From the NCBI RefSeq assembly GCF_002201515.1, contig NZ_CP021421.1:2356001-2420000 (forward strand): a stretch of DNA of 64,000 bases, written 5' to 3'. The DNA comes from Muribaculum intestinale (lineage in GTDB: Bacteria > Bacteroidota > Bacteroidia > Bacteroidales > Muribaculaceae). Positions within the stretch are counted from its first letter, which is position 1. Every line of letters starts with the position of its first letter. Shown piece by piece: positions 35,388 to 45,207 of the stretch. The notes under the pieces were generated by a model. The model saw nothing but the letters and a program-made list of their open reading frames with translations. It made no database searches and was not told the DNA's origin. The position numbers were made by a program, and so were the translations under genes.

Positions 35388-37055
35388 ATGTTAAGATCTC
35401 TTCATATATCAAACTACGCTCTTATCGACACTGTCGATATCACATTCCACAATGGGCTCAACATAATCACCGGAGAGACCGGCGCCGGTAAGTCAATCAT
35501 GCTCGGCGCTCTGTCGCTCATACTTGGCGAGAGGGCCGACCTGAAAGCTGTGCGCGATTCGGGTCGCAAATCGGTAATCGAGGCCACTTTCGAACTTCAC
35601 GACTACAAGCGGCTGAAAGAGTACTGTGTGGCAAATGATATCGAGTGGGATGATAATGTCTGTATCCTGCGCCGGGAGATTGCCCCTGCCGGACGCTCGC
35701 GGGCCTTCATCAACGACTCGCCGGTGACGCTCGACCTCCTCTCCCACGTGGCCATGCTTCTGGTAGATATCCATTCCCAGCATAACAACCGTCTGCTTGC
35801 GTCGCCGGAGTTTCAGCTTAGCATTATCGACACTCTTGCAGGAAATGAACAGCTGCTTGCCGACTACTCGCGGCGCTTTGTCGCCTATAGGCGCGCATTG
35901 AAGCGCTTGCGTGATACAAAGAAACTTATCGAGCAGAACCGTCAGGACGAGGACTTCACCCGCTTCCAGCTTGAACAGCTCGATGCAATGAATCTTGAGG
36001 CAGGCGAGCAGGATCAGCTTGAAAAGGACCGCGACGTGCTCGCCAATATCACCGAGATAAAGTCGACACTTGGCGGTGCTCTCGATTCTCTCTCCAACGG
36101 TACCAGCAATGCCATTGCCCTTCTTGGCGATGCTATGGAATATTGCGAGCAGCTTTCTCAGGTGCTCGACGATGCCGACAATATCGTGGAGCGGCTTAAT
36201 ACAGTTCATATCGAGCTACGCGACATAGCAGATACCCTGTCTGATTTCGACCGCGACCTCAATGCCGACCCCGACGAGCTCGAGGCCGTGGAGCAGCGTC
36301 TCAACGACATATATTCCCTGCAGTCGAAGCATCATGTCAGTTCAGTCGAAGCCCTTATCGAGCTGCGCGAGAATTTCAGGATAAAGCTCTCCTCGCTCGA
36401 AAACAGTTCTTATACCATCGAGGAGCTGGAGAAGGAAGCTCGGCGCGCCAAGGCTGCGGCCAAGGAGATTGCCGCCGAGCTTACACGCCGTCGTACTGAA
36501 GAGGCCCGCCGCTTCGAGAAGCTGCTGTGTGACACTGCCTCTCCGCTCGGCATGAAGAATCTGCGCGCACAAGTGGAGATTACCACAGGCGACATGTCAT
36601 CGACCGGTATGGATACTGTCGAGTTTAAGTTTGCGTTCAACAAGAACCAGCCGCTTATGCCTGTTGGTTCGACTGCGTCGGGCGGCGAGATTTCCCGTCT
36701 GATGCTGTCGGTAAAGAGCATTATCGCAAGCCGCATGCAGTTGCCGTCGATTATTTTTGATGAAATCGACACTGGCGTGTCGGGCGATGTGGCCAACCGC
36801 ATGGGTCTTATGATGCGCGATATCTCACGCTCTATCCAGGTGATGGCTATCACACATCTGCCTCAGGTGGCTGCTTTGGGCAATGCGCATTATAAGGTGT
36901 ATAAGATTGACGACGAGGACGCGACCCATACCCATATACGCCAGCTCGACCGCGAGCAGCGTATCGATGAGATTGCCGTAATGCTGAGTGGGTCTACCGT
37001 CGATGCTGCCGCCCGTGCCAACGCCCTCTCTCTGTTAAGTGCAAGCAATAACTAA
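35388..37055 (+). CDS. recN: DNA repair protein RecN
   Basis: The 555-residue SMC-like ATPase starts MLRSLHISNYALIDTVDITF. Walker A GETGAGKSIMLG lies at about residues 29-40, the coiled-coil core runs roughly 160-360 (rich in Glu, Arg, Leu), the ABC signature is TASGGEISRLMLSVKSI and Walker B is SIIFDEIDTGVSGDVANRMG, followed by the His switch ITHLPQVAALG. It acts in double-strand break repair. It follows DUF4835 by 38 bp and ends 46 bp before rlmB. Confidence 0.97.
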   Translation: MLRSLHISNYALIDTVDITFHNGLNIITGETGAGKSIMLGALSLILGERADLKAVRDSGRKSVIEATFELHDYKRLKEYCVANDIEWDDNVCILRREIAPAGRSRAFINDSPVTLDLLSHVAMLLVDIHSQHNNRLLASPEFQLSIIDTLAGNEQLLADYSRRFVAYRRALKRLRDTKKLIEQNRQDEDFTRFQLEQLDAMNLEAGEQDQLEKDRDVLANITEIKSTLGGALDSLSNGTSNAIALLGDAMEYCEQLSQVLDDADNIVERLNTVHIELRDIADTLSDFDRDLNADPDELEAVEQRLNDIYSLQSKHHVSSVEALIELRENFRIKLSSLENSSYTIEELEKEARRAKAAAKEIAAELTRRRTEEARRFEKLLCDTASPLGMKNLRAQVEITTGDMSSTGMDTVEFKFAFNKNQPLMPVGSTASGGEISRLMLSVKSIIASRMQLPSIIFDEIDTGVSGDVANRMGLMMRDISRSIQVMAITHLPQVAALGNAHYKVYKIDDEDATHTHIRQLDREQRIDEIAVMLSGSTVDAAARANALSLLSASNN

Positions 37056-37101
37056 GAAACAGTTTATAAGAGCATGTTATAACTGTCTAACAAAAAATAT
37101 A

Positions 37102-37860
37102 ATGGAATCAACCGACTATATATTCGGCATACGCGCCGTAATCGAGGCCATAGAGGCCGGAAAAGAAATTGACAAGGTATTTATCCGCAAGGATCTCCAG
37201 GGGGAGGCCCTTCTCAAAGAGTTGCTCGACAAGTTGCACCGGAGCCGTGTGCCGGTGCAGCGAGTGCCGGTCGAGCGCATCAACCGTATAACAAGGAAAA
37301 ACCATCAGGGTGTGCTCGCGATGCTGTCGGCTGTCACATATCATCGTCTTGACCATATAGTGCCTGCATTGTATGAGGATGGCGTGCTTCCTTTTGTGGT
37401 AGTGCTTGACGGCATTACTGATGTGCGCAACTTCGGAGCGATAGCCCGCACATGCGAGTGTGCCGGAGTCGATGCTATCGTGATTCCCGAGCGCGGGAGT
37501 GTGAGTGTCGGAGGCGACGCTGTTAAGACCTCTGCCGGCGCGCTGCTTCATATCCCTGTATGCCGCGAGCGTTCCGCCGCGGGAGCCGTGCGTTTCCTCA
37601 AGGATAACGGCTACAAAATTGTAGCTGCGTCGGAGAAGGCCGATATCAATTACACCCAGGCCGATTATACCGGTCCGGTAGCCATCGTGATGGGTGCCGA
37701 GGATGTTGGCATATCGCCTGAGGTGCTCAAACAGTGCGACACATTTGTAAGCATACCACAGTTCGGGCATATCGGCTCGCTCAATGTGTCGGTGGCGGCC
37801 GGTGTCATCATATATGAAGTAGTGCGCCAGCGACTTGCCGGCAATCTTGAAGTGATATGA
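37102..37860 (+). CDS. rlmB: 23S rRNA Gm2251-type 2'-O-methyltransferase (RlmB/TrmH family)
   Basis: With the ATG at 37102 the protein begins MESTDYIFGIRAVIEAIEAG and has 252 residues. The N-terminal L30e-like domain (to about 90) includes NRITRKNHQGVLAMLSAV; the SPOUT domain has VVLDGITDVRNFGAIARTCE, IVMGAEDVGISPEVLKQCD and IPQFGHIGSLNVSVAAGVI. The closest named group is RlmB. The frame extends upstream to 37039 over the recN end without conserved sequence. The stop overlaps the helicase start by 4 bp (ATGA). Confidence 0.92.
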   Translation: MESTDYIFGIRAVIEAIEAGKEIDKVFIRKDLQGEALLKELLDKLHRSRVPVQRVPVERINRITRKNHQGVLAMLSAVTYHRLDHIVPALYEDGVLPFVVVLDGITDVRNFGAIARTCECAGVDAIVIPERGSVSVGGDAVKTSAGALLHIPVCRERSAAGAVRFLKDNGYKIVAASEKADINYTQADYTGPVAIVMGAEDVGISPEVLKQCDTFVSIPQFGHIGSLNVSVAAGVIIYEVVRQRLAGNLEVI

Positions 37861-40214
37861 CCAAAGAAGATGACTATCTTTTGCAGCTGAATGACCAGCA
37901 GCGCGACGCCGTAGTCTACAATGATGGCCCGCAGTTGGTAATCGCCGGTGCCGGGTCGGGCAAGACACGTGTGCTCACATATAAGATTGTACATCTGCTG
38001 CACCATGGCTATGAGCCATGGCGTATATTGGCTCTTACATTTACCAACAAGGCCGCCAAAGAGATGCGGGAGCGCATCCAGCAGATGGTCGGCCCTGCTG
38101 TGGCCTCGCAGCTGTGGATGGGGACATTCCACAGTATTTTCGCCAGACTGCTGCGCTTCAACGCCGACCTTATCGGGTTTAAGAGCAGTTTTACGATATA
38201 TGATGCGGCCGACACCAAATCGTTGGTAAAGACTATACTGCGTGATATGGAGCTTGACGACAAGGTATACAAGCCTGCCACCGTTATCGCTGCCATATCC
38301 AATGCGAAAAACGCGCTGATATCGCCGGACATGTATATTGCCGATTCCGCTCAGATGTCGGCCGACGAGAGAGCGAAGCGCCCGGCGCTCGGTGCTATAT
38401 ACCGTGCATACTGCGCGCGTTGCCGCCATGCCGGAGCCATGGATTTTGACGACCTGCTGTATTACACGAACGTGCTGCTGCGTGATAATCCGGATATCCG
38501 CAGGAAATATCAGGAGTATTTCAGATATGTGCTTGTCGACGAGTATCAGGACACCAACTTTGCCCAGCATGTCATCATACGTCAGCTTTGCGAGGAGTCA
38601 AAGGCCCTGTGTGTTGTGGGCGATGACGCTCAGAGCATATACTCGTTTCGTGGAGCCAATATCAGCAACATACTCAATCTGCATAAGTCGTTTCCGGCAT
38701 TGCGCACATTCAAACTTGAGCAGAACTATCGCTCGACCCAGAATATCATAAATGCCGCCAACACTCTGATTGCAAAAAACAAGGAGCAGATACCCAAGCA
38801 GGTATTCTCGCGCAACGATGTCGGCTCGCGCATAGAGGTCGTGCAGGCCTACAGCGACTATGAGGAGGCCATACTTGTGGCCAACAAGGTGTCGCAGATG
38901 CAGATGCGTAGCCACGACCCTTATAATGAGTTTGCCATTCTTTACCGTACCAATTCTCAGTCGCGACGCCTTGAGGAGTCGCTGCGTAACCGCAATATCC
39001 CTTACCGTATCTACGGCGGCCTGTCATTCTATCAGCGCAAGGAAGTGAAGGATATCGTGGCATACATGCGTCTGGCTGTCAATCCTGATGACGACGAGGC
39101 TTTCAAGCGGGTTATAAACACTCCTGCCCGAGGCATAGGGGACACGACCGTAAACAGGCTGATACATACAGCCATGCACTGTGGCGTGAGTATGTGGAAT
39201 GTGGCTACATCGCTCGATTGCTACGATACCGGACTGAAATCGGCTGCAATCAAGAAGGTGACGGGTTTTGTCGAACTGGTGCAGAAATTCGTCGGAATGA
39301 TCACTGCCAACGCCTCGGCTTACGATGTTGCCCGCAGTATCGTCGAGGATACCCGCATGCTTGCCTCCCTCATACATGACAATACTCCGGAAAGTATCTC
39401 GAAGCAGGAGAACATTCTTGAGCTCCTGCAAGGCATATCGGAGTTTGTCGGCGAGCGCATGGAACAGTCTGCACAGGAGACGACTCTTGTCGATTTCCTT
39501 GCCAACGTGTCGCTTTCCTCCGACCAGGATATGAGCGACAGCAACGGTGAGGCTGTCACACTGATGACTGTCCATGCCGCGAAAGGTCTGGAGTTCAACA
39601 ATGTGATTGTAGTAGGAGTTGAAGAGGAACTATTCCCCTCGGCAATGAGCTGCGACACATTGCGCGGTATAGAGGAGGAGCGCCGGCTATTGTACGTAGC
39701 GATAACTCGTGCGCGCCGCCATTGTGTGATTACATATGCCGCGAGCCGCTACCGCAACGGGCAGACAGCCCCGACACGCCCTTCAAGATTCATAGGAGAC
39801 ATAGACCGGGGATATCTGTATATTTCGCCCGGCAGTGAGTTCTCCCGCTCTGACAGTGTAATAAATCCTCTCGACAATTACCGAGATTCGATGGGGGGCA
39901 GAATGGCTGACGACCGTCGCCGTTCGTTCCGCCACCCGCTTGTCGATGACGAGCCGGCAAGGTCAAATATCCATCCTGTAAATCTGTCATCAAATCCTGT
40001 CGGTAGCAGTGGCGGGACTCAGGCTGATGGCGGCACCCACGATGTGGCAGACATAAAAGTAGGCATGCGTATCGAGCACTCGCGCTTTGGAGTCGGCACT
40101 ATCTCGGCCGTCACATCAAATGCACCAAGTCCGACGATTACCGTTGCATTCAATGTCGTAGGCGAGAAGAAACTCCTTCTGAAGTTCGCCAGATTTACTA
40201 TACTCGACAGCTGA
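37857..40214 (+). CDS. UvrD/PcrA-type superfamily 1 helicase
   Basis: 785 residues, starting MTKEDDYLLQLNDQQRDAVV. Helicase motifs appear in order: Q motif LNDQQRDAV, Walker A GAGSGKTRVL, Ia TFTNKAAKEMRERI, II DEYQDTN, III VGDDAQSIYSFRGA, IV EQNYRST, V MTVHAAKGLEFNNV, and VI RRLLYVAITRAR. The C-terminal tail (VGMRIEHSRFGVGTISAV) is the Tudor-like domain that in PcrA binds RNA polymerase. It unwinds DNA 3'-5' in repair and replication conflicts. Translationally coupled to rlmB. Confidence 0.95.
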   Translation: MTKEDDYLLQLNDQQRDAVVYNDGPQLVIAGAGSGKTRVLTYKIVHLLHHGYEPWRILALTFTNKAAKEMRERIQQMVGPAVASQLWMGTFHSIFARLLRFNADLIGFKSSFTIYDAADTKSLVKTILRDMELDDKVYKPATVIAAISNAKNALISPDMYIADSAQMSADERAKRPALGAIYRAYCARCRHAGAMDFDDLLYYTNVLLRDNPDIRRKYQEYFRYVLVDEYQDTNFAQHVIIRQLCEESKALCVVGDDAQSIYSFRGANISNILNLHKSFPALRTFKLEQNYRSTQNIINAANTLIAKNKEQIPKQVFSRNDVGSRIEVVQAYSDYEEAILVANKVSQMQMRSHDPYNEFAILYRTNSQSRRLEESLRNRNIPYRIYGGLSFYQRKEVKDIVAYMRLAVNPDDDEAFKRVINTPARGIGDTTVNRLIHTAMHCGVSMWNVATSLDCYDTGLKSAAIKKVTGFVELVQKFVGMITANASAYDVARSIVEDTRMLASLIHDNTPESISKQENILELLQGISEFVGERMEQSAQETTLVDFLANVSLSSDQDMSDSNGEAVTLMTVHAAKGLEFNNVIVVGVEEELFPSAMSCDTLRGIEEERRLLYVAITRARRHCVITYAASRYRNGQTAPTRPSRFIGDIDRGYLYISPGSEFSRSDSVINPLDNYRDSMGGRMADDRRRSFRHPLVDDEPARSNIHPVNLSSNPVGSSGGTQADGGTHDVADIKVGMRIEHSRFGVGTISAVTSNAPSPTITVAFNVVGEKKLLLKFARFTILDS

Positions 40215-40256
40215 ACCAGGTAAGTGATAACTCAAAATAAAAGTATATAAGTATAT

Positions 40257-41408
40257 ATGAAAGCCACTGAGCTCACCACACCATATTATATAGTATATGA
40301 AGACCGTATACGCCGCAATCTTGAATTGATTACCTCGGTTGCGCGCGATGCCGGTGTAGAGATAATAATGGCATTCAAGGCCAATGCCCTCTGGCGTACA
40401 TTCCCTGTAGTGCGCGAGTATGTGCGTGACTCCACGGCGAGCTCTCTCAACGAGATGCGTCTCGGCAACGATGAGCTTGGCGGAGAGGTACACACTTATT
40501 GTCCGGCCTATACCCCCGACACTATCGGTAAATTTCTGGCGGGGAGCACCCATCTTACATTCAACTCACTCTCTCAGTGGGAGCGGTTTCGCAAGGATGT
40601 GGAGGAGTATAGCGCCGCGCATCCCGACAAGCGTGTCAGCCCCGGACTGAGGGTCAATCCCATGTGTTCGGTAATCGAGACAGACATATACAATCCGGCT
40701 GTTCCCGGCTCCAGATTCGGAGCTACAGCCGAGCAGATTGGCGATTCTCTTCCGGAGGGTATCGAGGGGCTGCATTTCCATGCTCTGTGCGAGTCTACCT
40801 CACATGATCTTGAAAAGGTGCTCGAAGCATTTGAGAAACAGTTCGGAAAGTATCTGCCGCAGGTTAAATGGGTAAACATGGGTGGCGGTCATCTTATGAC
40901 CCGCGAGGGGTATGACACAAAGCATCTTGTCGGACTCCTGCGTGCATTTCGTGAGCGCTATCCCTGGCTGAAGGTAATCCTTGAGCCGGGAAGTGCGTTT
41001 ATGTGGCGTACCGGCGATCTGATTACTTCAGTTGTTGACGTCGTGGAGAACCAGGGAGTAAAGACCGCGATTATCGATGCTTCATTCGCGTGTCATATGC
41101 CCGACTGTCTGGAGATGCCCTACAAGCCGGCTATAACAGAGAGTGTGGAGACGTGCGAAGGGATGCCTTCTTACCGTCTCGGGGGCAATTCCTGTCTGAG
41201 CGGTGATTTTGTCGGTGAGTGGACTTTTCCTAAGCCTCTGAAAATAGGAGATATTCTTACCCTGGAGGATATGAACCACTACACGACAGTAAAGACCACG
41301 ATGTTCAACGGGATACAGCATCCCGATATCGTATGGTGCGACGCCGGCGGTGAATGTTCGGTCCTGCGCCATTTCACTTACGAGGACTATAAGAATCGCA
41401 TGGACTGA
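40257..41408 (+). CDS. nspC: Carboxynorspermidine decarboxylase
   Basis: A 383-residue PLP enzyme of the alanine racemase-like fold (type III) that forms norspermidine or spermidine from the carboxy precursor. The PLP lysine lies in IIMAFKANALW (about residue 42); other conserved parts are GLRVNPMCS, HFHALCES, NMGGGHLMTREGYD, LEPGSAFMW, and the second-half Cys/Asp segment VWCDAGGECSVLRHF. The matching dehydrogenase gene is not in this window. It follows the helicase by 42 bp. Confidence 0.93.
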   Translation: MKATELTTPYYIVYEDRIRRNLELITSVARDAGVEIIMAFKANALWRTFPVVREYVRDSTASSLNEMRLGNDELGGEVHTYCPAYTPDTIGKFLAGSTHLTFNSLSQWERFRKDVEEYSAAHPDKRVSPGLRVNPMCSVIETDIYNPAVPGSRFGATAEQIGDSLPEGIEGLHFHALCESTSHDLEKVLEAFEKQFGKYLPQVKWVNMGGGHLMTREGYDTKHLVGLLRAFRERYPWLKVILEPGSAFMWRTGDLITSVVDVVENQGVKTAIIDASFACHMPDCLEMPYKPAITESVETCEGMPSYRLGGNSCLSGDFVGEWTFPKPLKIGDILTLEDMNHYTTVKTTMFNGIQHPDIVWCDAGGECSVLRHFTYEDYKNRMD

Positions 41409-41477
41409 GCCTGACACCAATCCGGAGATGCCGTAGCCTGCAACCTGAATACCAGATATTGACTTTTACCATACACA

Positions 41478-42476
41478 ATGCCTAAATATTCTGTAATCAT
41501 ACCGGTATACAATCGTATTGACGAGGTCGACGATTTGCTTAAAAGCCTTTCGCAACAGACGTTTGCCGACTTTGAGGTAATAATTGTGGAAGACGGTTCG
41601 TCGCAGCCGTGTGACGGGGTGGTAAAACGCTATGCCGACAGCGTTGATGTGAAATACTTTTACAAATCAAATGAGGGGCGTTCGATTGCGCGCAACTACG
41701 GAATGGACCGCGCATCGGGTGAATATTTTATATTTTTCGATTCCGATTGTGTGATTCCTCCGGGATACTTCGAGCATCTCGACAAGGCATTGGGAGAGCG
41801 TCCTCTCGACTGCTTCGGCGGTCCGGATGCCGCTCACGACTCGTTTACTCCTACCCAGAAGGCAATCAATCATTCGATGACATCGTTCCTTACCACAGGA
41901 GGCATACGTGGCGGGAAGATAAGTCTGGAAAAGTTTACTCCGCGTACGTTCAATATGGGATATTCGCGCAAGGTTTACGAGCGGATAGGGGGATTCCGTG
42001 AGATGTTCTCCGAGGATATCGACATGAGTACCCGTATACGCAATGCCGGGTTTTCGATAGGCCTGATACATGATGCACCGGTATATCATAAGCGACGTGT
42101 CGATTTCCGCAAGTTCATGCGTCAGGTATACGTGTTCGGAATGTCGCGTATCACACTGTATCTTCTGTATCCCGACTCGCTCAAACTCGTGCACTGGCTC
42201 CCTGCGGTGGCTGTGGCAGGTGGCATGACTCTGTTGCTGCTCGGTATATTGGTGTCGCCATGGTTCCTGCTTCCGTTGGCCCTTTATCTGCTTGCGATAT
42301 GGGTGGCCGCTCTTGTGTCGACGCATTCGGTGAAAATCGCCACGCTTGCTGTCCCCGCAAGCATAATACAGCTTGGGGGATACGGATGTGGTTTCCTTAA
42401 GGCATACACTACAAAGATATTGCTCGGCCGCGGGCGTAATATCGCGGAAGAAATCGACATGCGCCGCGGCAAATAG
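41478..42476 (+). CDS. Glycosyltransferase family 2
   Basis: The 332-residue protein begins KYSVIIPVYNRIDEVDDLL with the GT-A nucleotide-sugar fold; the metal-binding DxD-like FFDSDCVIPPG is near residue 90 and SEDIDMSTRIRNAGF is the acceptor ED motif. Two hydrophobic segments near the C-terminus (about 240-285) suggest membrane attachment. Donor and acceptor sugars cannot be read. Upstream gap is 69 bp and radC follows at about 45 bp. Confidence 0.9.
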   Translation: MPKYSVIIPVYNRIDEVDDLLKSLSQQTFADFEVIIVEDGSSQPCDGVVKRYADSVDVKYFYKSNEGRSIARNYGMDRASGEYFIFFDSDCVIPPGYFEHLDKALGERPLDCFGGPDAAHDSFTPTQKAINHSMTSFLTTGGIRGGKISLEKFTPRTFNMGYSRKVYERIGGFREMFSEDIDMSTRIRNAGFSIGLIHDAPVYHKRRVDFRKFMRQVYVFGMSRITLYLLYPDSLKLVHWLPAVAVAGGMTLLLLGILVSPWFLLPLALYLLAIWVAALVSTHSVKIATLAVPASIIQLGGYGCGFLKAYTTKILLGRGRNIAEEIDMRRGK

Positions 42477-42521
42477 CCGTGTATCTGCATGTCGGTAATA
42501 ACATCAAAAACTTTCTTGAAC

Positions 42522-43241
42522 ATGGAATCTCCTCAACCCGAAGTGCGCGACTATATCCTTATCGAGGATATCGCGCCGTCCGACCGCCCGCGTGAAAAGG
42601 CCATGCGCGACGGTATCGGTTCATTGTCGACCGCCGAGCTTGTAGCCATAATCTTCGGCAACGGCATGCGTGGAAAATCGGTCCTGACAATGAGTCAGGA
42701 GTTGCTGCGCCGTTACGGCAGTCAGCTGTCGGATATCGCCTCGCGCTCTGTGCGTGAGATTGTGCGAGATAATCCCGGTGTCGGCCCGGCCAAGGCAATC
42801 AGTCTCCTTGCCGCATTCGAGCTGGGCATGCGGTGTCGCGACGAGGAAGTTGAGCGCAAGCCTGTGATAAAGGGGAGCGACACAGTGTATGCCCTTATGC
42901 GCCGGCAGCTACAGCATATTCATCATGAGGAATTCTGGATAGTAATGCTGTCGCGCAACAACAGTGTCATTGACCGCGTGCAGATAAGCAGCGGCGGCAC
43001 AGCCGCTACGGTAGTGGATCCGAAAATTATATTCAAGCGGGTGATGGAGCGCGGCGACATGGTGGCGGGAATCATACTCGTGCATAACCATCCCTCGGGC
43101 AATCTGCGACCCAGTCAGGAGGATGATGCGCTCACACGTCGGTTGCGAGATGGAGGCGCATTGCTCGACATAAGGGTGCTTGACCATATAATAATCACCC
43201 ATGGAGGATATTTTTCTTATTGTGACGAGGGTAAAATGTAA
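42522..43241 (+). CDS. radC: RadC-like JAB-domain protein
   Basis: With the ATG at 42522 the protein begins MESPQPEVRDYILIEDIAPS and has 239 residues; an ATG at 42489 adds 11 residues and cannot be excluded. The N-terminal UPF0758 domain has DRPREKAMRDGIGSLSTAEL and a helix-hairpin-helix (NPGVGPAKAISLLAAFELG); the C-terminal MPN domain has the JAMM metal site HNHPSGNLRPSQED. The family was once linked to radiation repair; its true role is open. Confidence 0.92.
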   Translation: MESPQPEVRDYILIEDIAPSDRPREKAMRDGIGSLSTAELVAIIFGNGMRGKSVLTMSQELLRRYGSQLSDIASRSVREIVRDNPGVGPAKAISLLAAFELGMRCRDEEVERKPVIKGSDTVYALMRRQLQHIHHEEFWIVMLSRNNSVIDRVQISSGGTAATVVDPKIIFKRVMERGDMVAGIILVHNHPSGNLRPSQEDDALTRRLRDGGALLDIRVLDHIIITHGGYFSYCDEGKM

Positions 43242-43290
43242 AATTACCTGTAAATCGAGATAATATTTTGTAATTATCATCATCTTTTTC

Positions 43291-43321
43291 TTGCGAAAGT
43301 TGGCGCGAAACGTTACCTTTG
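43291..43321 (+). promoter_or_regulatory. Promoter of the phosphoglucomutase gene
   Basis: TTG (43291-43293), 20 bp, TACCTTTG (43314-43321). The start site would be near 43328. Confidence 0.7.
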
Positions 43322-43379
43322 TGAAATACCTCTCTTAACAGAATTGTCCAAATACCTTAATACCAAAAAATTTCAAGAT

Positions 43380-45131
43380 ATGGAAAATGAAAACCTCATC
43401 AAGATGGTGACCGAAAAAGCCCAAGGATGGCTCGCCGACGGTTACGATGAAGAAACTCGTGCCGAGGTGCGTCGCATGCTTGACGCCGACGACAAAACCG
43501 AACTTATCGACAGTTTCTATCGTGACCTCGAATTCGGTACCGGCGGTCTGCGCGGTATCATGGGTGCCGGCACAAACCGTATGAACATCTATACGGTAGG
43601 AGCCGCCACACAGGGGCTTGCCAACTATCTTAAGGTCGCTTTCAAGGATGAGCCCCAGATATCTGTAGTCGTAGGCCACGATGTGCGCAACAACTCGCGC
43701 AAGTTTGCCGAAATTGTCGCCGACATATTCTCGGCCAACGGAATCAAGGTCTATCTCTTCGACAGTTTCCGTCCCACTCCCGAGCTGTCGTTCGCTATCC
43801 GCGAGCTCGGCTGTCAGAGCGGCGTTAATATCACCGCTTCCCACAACCCCAAGGAATACAACGGTTACAAGGCTTACTGGAGCGACGGCGCACAGTTTAT
43901 CGCTCCTCACGATGTAAACGTAATCGAATATGTAAACCGCATCAGCGGTATCGGTGAAATCAAGTTCAAGGGCAATCCCGAGCTTATCACCATCATCGGC
44001 GATGAGATGGACCAGAAGTTCCTGGCCGCCATCAAGGGCCTTCAGCTCAGTCCGGAAGCCGTAAAGCAGTTCCACGACCTCAAACTCGTGTACACTCCTA
44101 TCCACGGCACCGGTGTGAAGCTCATCCCCGACTCGCTTCGCAACTATGGCTTCACCAACATCATCAACGTGCCTGAGCAGGATGTAACTTCCGGTGATTT
44201 CCCGACCGTGGCTTCTCCCAACCCCGAGGTTCCATCGGCTATGGCAATGGCTATCGCCAAGGCCAAGGAGGTGGACGCCGACCTTATTCTTGCTTCCGAC
44301 CCCGATGCCGACCGTATCGGATGTGTGCTCCGCGACGACAACGGCGAGTACGTGCTGATTAACGGCAATCAGATTGTGATGATTCTCCTCAATTACATCA
44401 TGACCCGTAATAAGGAGCTTGGCCGTATCACAGGCAATGAGTATATCGTAAAGACCATCGTTACTACCGAGACCATCAAGTCGATTGCCGACAAGAATGG
44501 TTTCAAGATGTACGACTGCTACACAGGCTTCAAGTGGATTGCCGCTGTAATCCGTGAGAACGAGGGTACCGGTCGTTATCTCGGCGGTGGCGAGGAGAGC
44601 TACGGTTTCCTTGCCGAGGATTTCTGCCGCGACAAGGATGCTGTAAGCGCCATCTCACTTATGGCCGAGGCGCTCGCATGGGCCAAGACAAAGAATATGA
44701 ATTTCCTCCAGATGCTGAAGGATATCTATATGACTTACGGATTCTCGCGTGAGGCAGGTATCTCTCTGGTGCGCAAAGGCAAGACCGGTGCTGAAGAGAT
44801 TATCGCCATCATGAAGAATTTCCGTGCCAATCCGCCCAAGCAGCTTGCCGGCAGCCCCATTGTGACTATCAAGGATTACGCCGACCTCAACCTCACCGAC
44901 GTGACTACAGGCAATGTATCGAAGATGGATATGCCTGTTACCTCCAACGTGCTCCAGTATTTCACTGCCGACGGTACAAAGGTCAGTGTGCGTCCTTCAG
45001 GCACAGAGCCTAAGATTAAGTTCTACGTTGAGGTGCGCGGAAAGATGGAGAAGCCCGAGGACTACGGCAAGGCTATCGAAGAGGCCGATGCAAAAATCGA
45101 GGCTATCAAGAAAGATCTCGGTATCGACTGA
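43380..45131 (+). CDS. Phosphoglucomutase/phosphomannomutase (phospho-sugar mutase)
   Basis: With the start MENENLIKMVTEKAQGWLAD the enzyme has 583 residues; an in-frame ATG at 43344 adds 12. The alpha-D-phosphohexomutase domains are all visible: phosphoserine loop TASHNPKEYNGYKAYW (Ser154), metal loop DPDADRIG, sugar loop GGGEESYGF and phosphate loop RPSGTEPKIKFY. Length is that of PGM2-like phosphoglucomutases. It interconverts glucose 1- and 6-phosphate, feeding UDP-glucose supply. It has its own promoter and terminator. Confidence 0.95.
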   Translation: MENENLIKMVTEKAQGWLADGYDEETRAEVRRMLDADDKTELIDSFYRDLEFGTGGLRGIMGAGTNRMNIYTVGAATQGLANYLKVAFKDEPQISVVVGHDVRNNSRKFAEIVADIFSANGIKVYLFDSFRPTPELSFAIRELGCQSGVNITASHNPKEYNGYKAYWSDGAQFIAPHDVNVIEYVNRISGIGEIKFKGNPELITIIGDEMDQKFLAAIKGLQLSPEAVKQFHDLKLVYTPIHGTGVKLIPDSLRNYGFTNIINVPEQDVTSGDFPTVASPNPEVPSAMAMAIAKAKEVDADLILASDPDADRIGCVLRDDNGEYVLINGNQIVMILLNYIMTRNKELGRITGNEYIVKTIVTTETIKSIADKNGFKMYDCYTGFKWIAAVIRENEGTGRYLGGGEESYGFLAEDFCRDKDAVSAISLMAEALAWAKTKNMNFLQMLKDIYMTYGFSREAGISLVRKGKTGAEEIIAIMKNFRANPPKQLAGSPIVTIKDYADLNLTDVTTGNVSKMDMPVTSNVLQYFTADGTKVSVRPSGTEPKIKFYVEVRGKMEKPEDYGKAIEEADAKIEAIKKDLGID

Positions 45132-45162
45132 TGATATCACTATAGCGTTATAGATAATATTC

Positions 45163-45204
45163 AGCGGAGACGCGCCCAACATGTGTATTGGATGCGTCTC
45201 CGCT
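45163..45204 (+). terminator. Terminator of the phosphoglucomutase gene
   Basis: AGCGGAGACGC (45163-45173) pairs perfectly with GCGTCTCCGCT (45194-45204), followed by TTATTA. Repeat element B begins directly after it. Confidence 0.8.
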
Positions 45205-45207
45205 TTA

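Noticed and set aside
37052..37078. Another repeat end (TAAGAGCATGTT) before rlmB
   Set aside because: Similarity to the A/B end is limited to about 12 bases and lacks the ATAATAAATG part; chance cannot be excluded.
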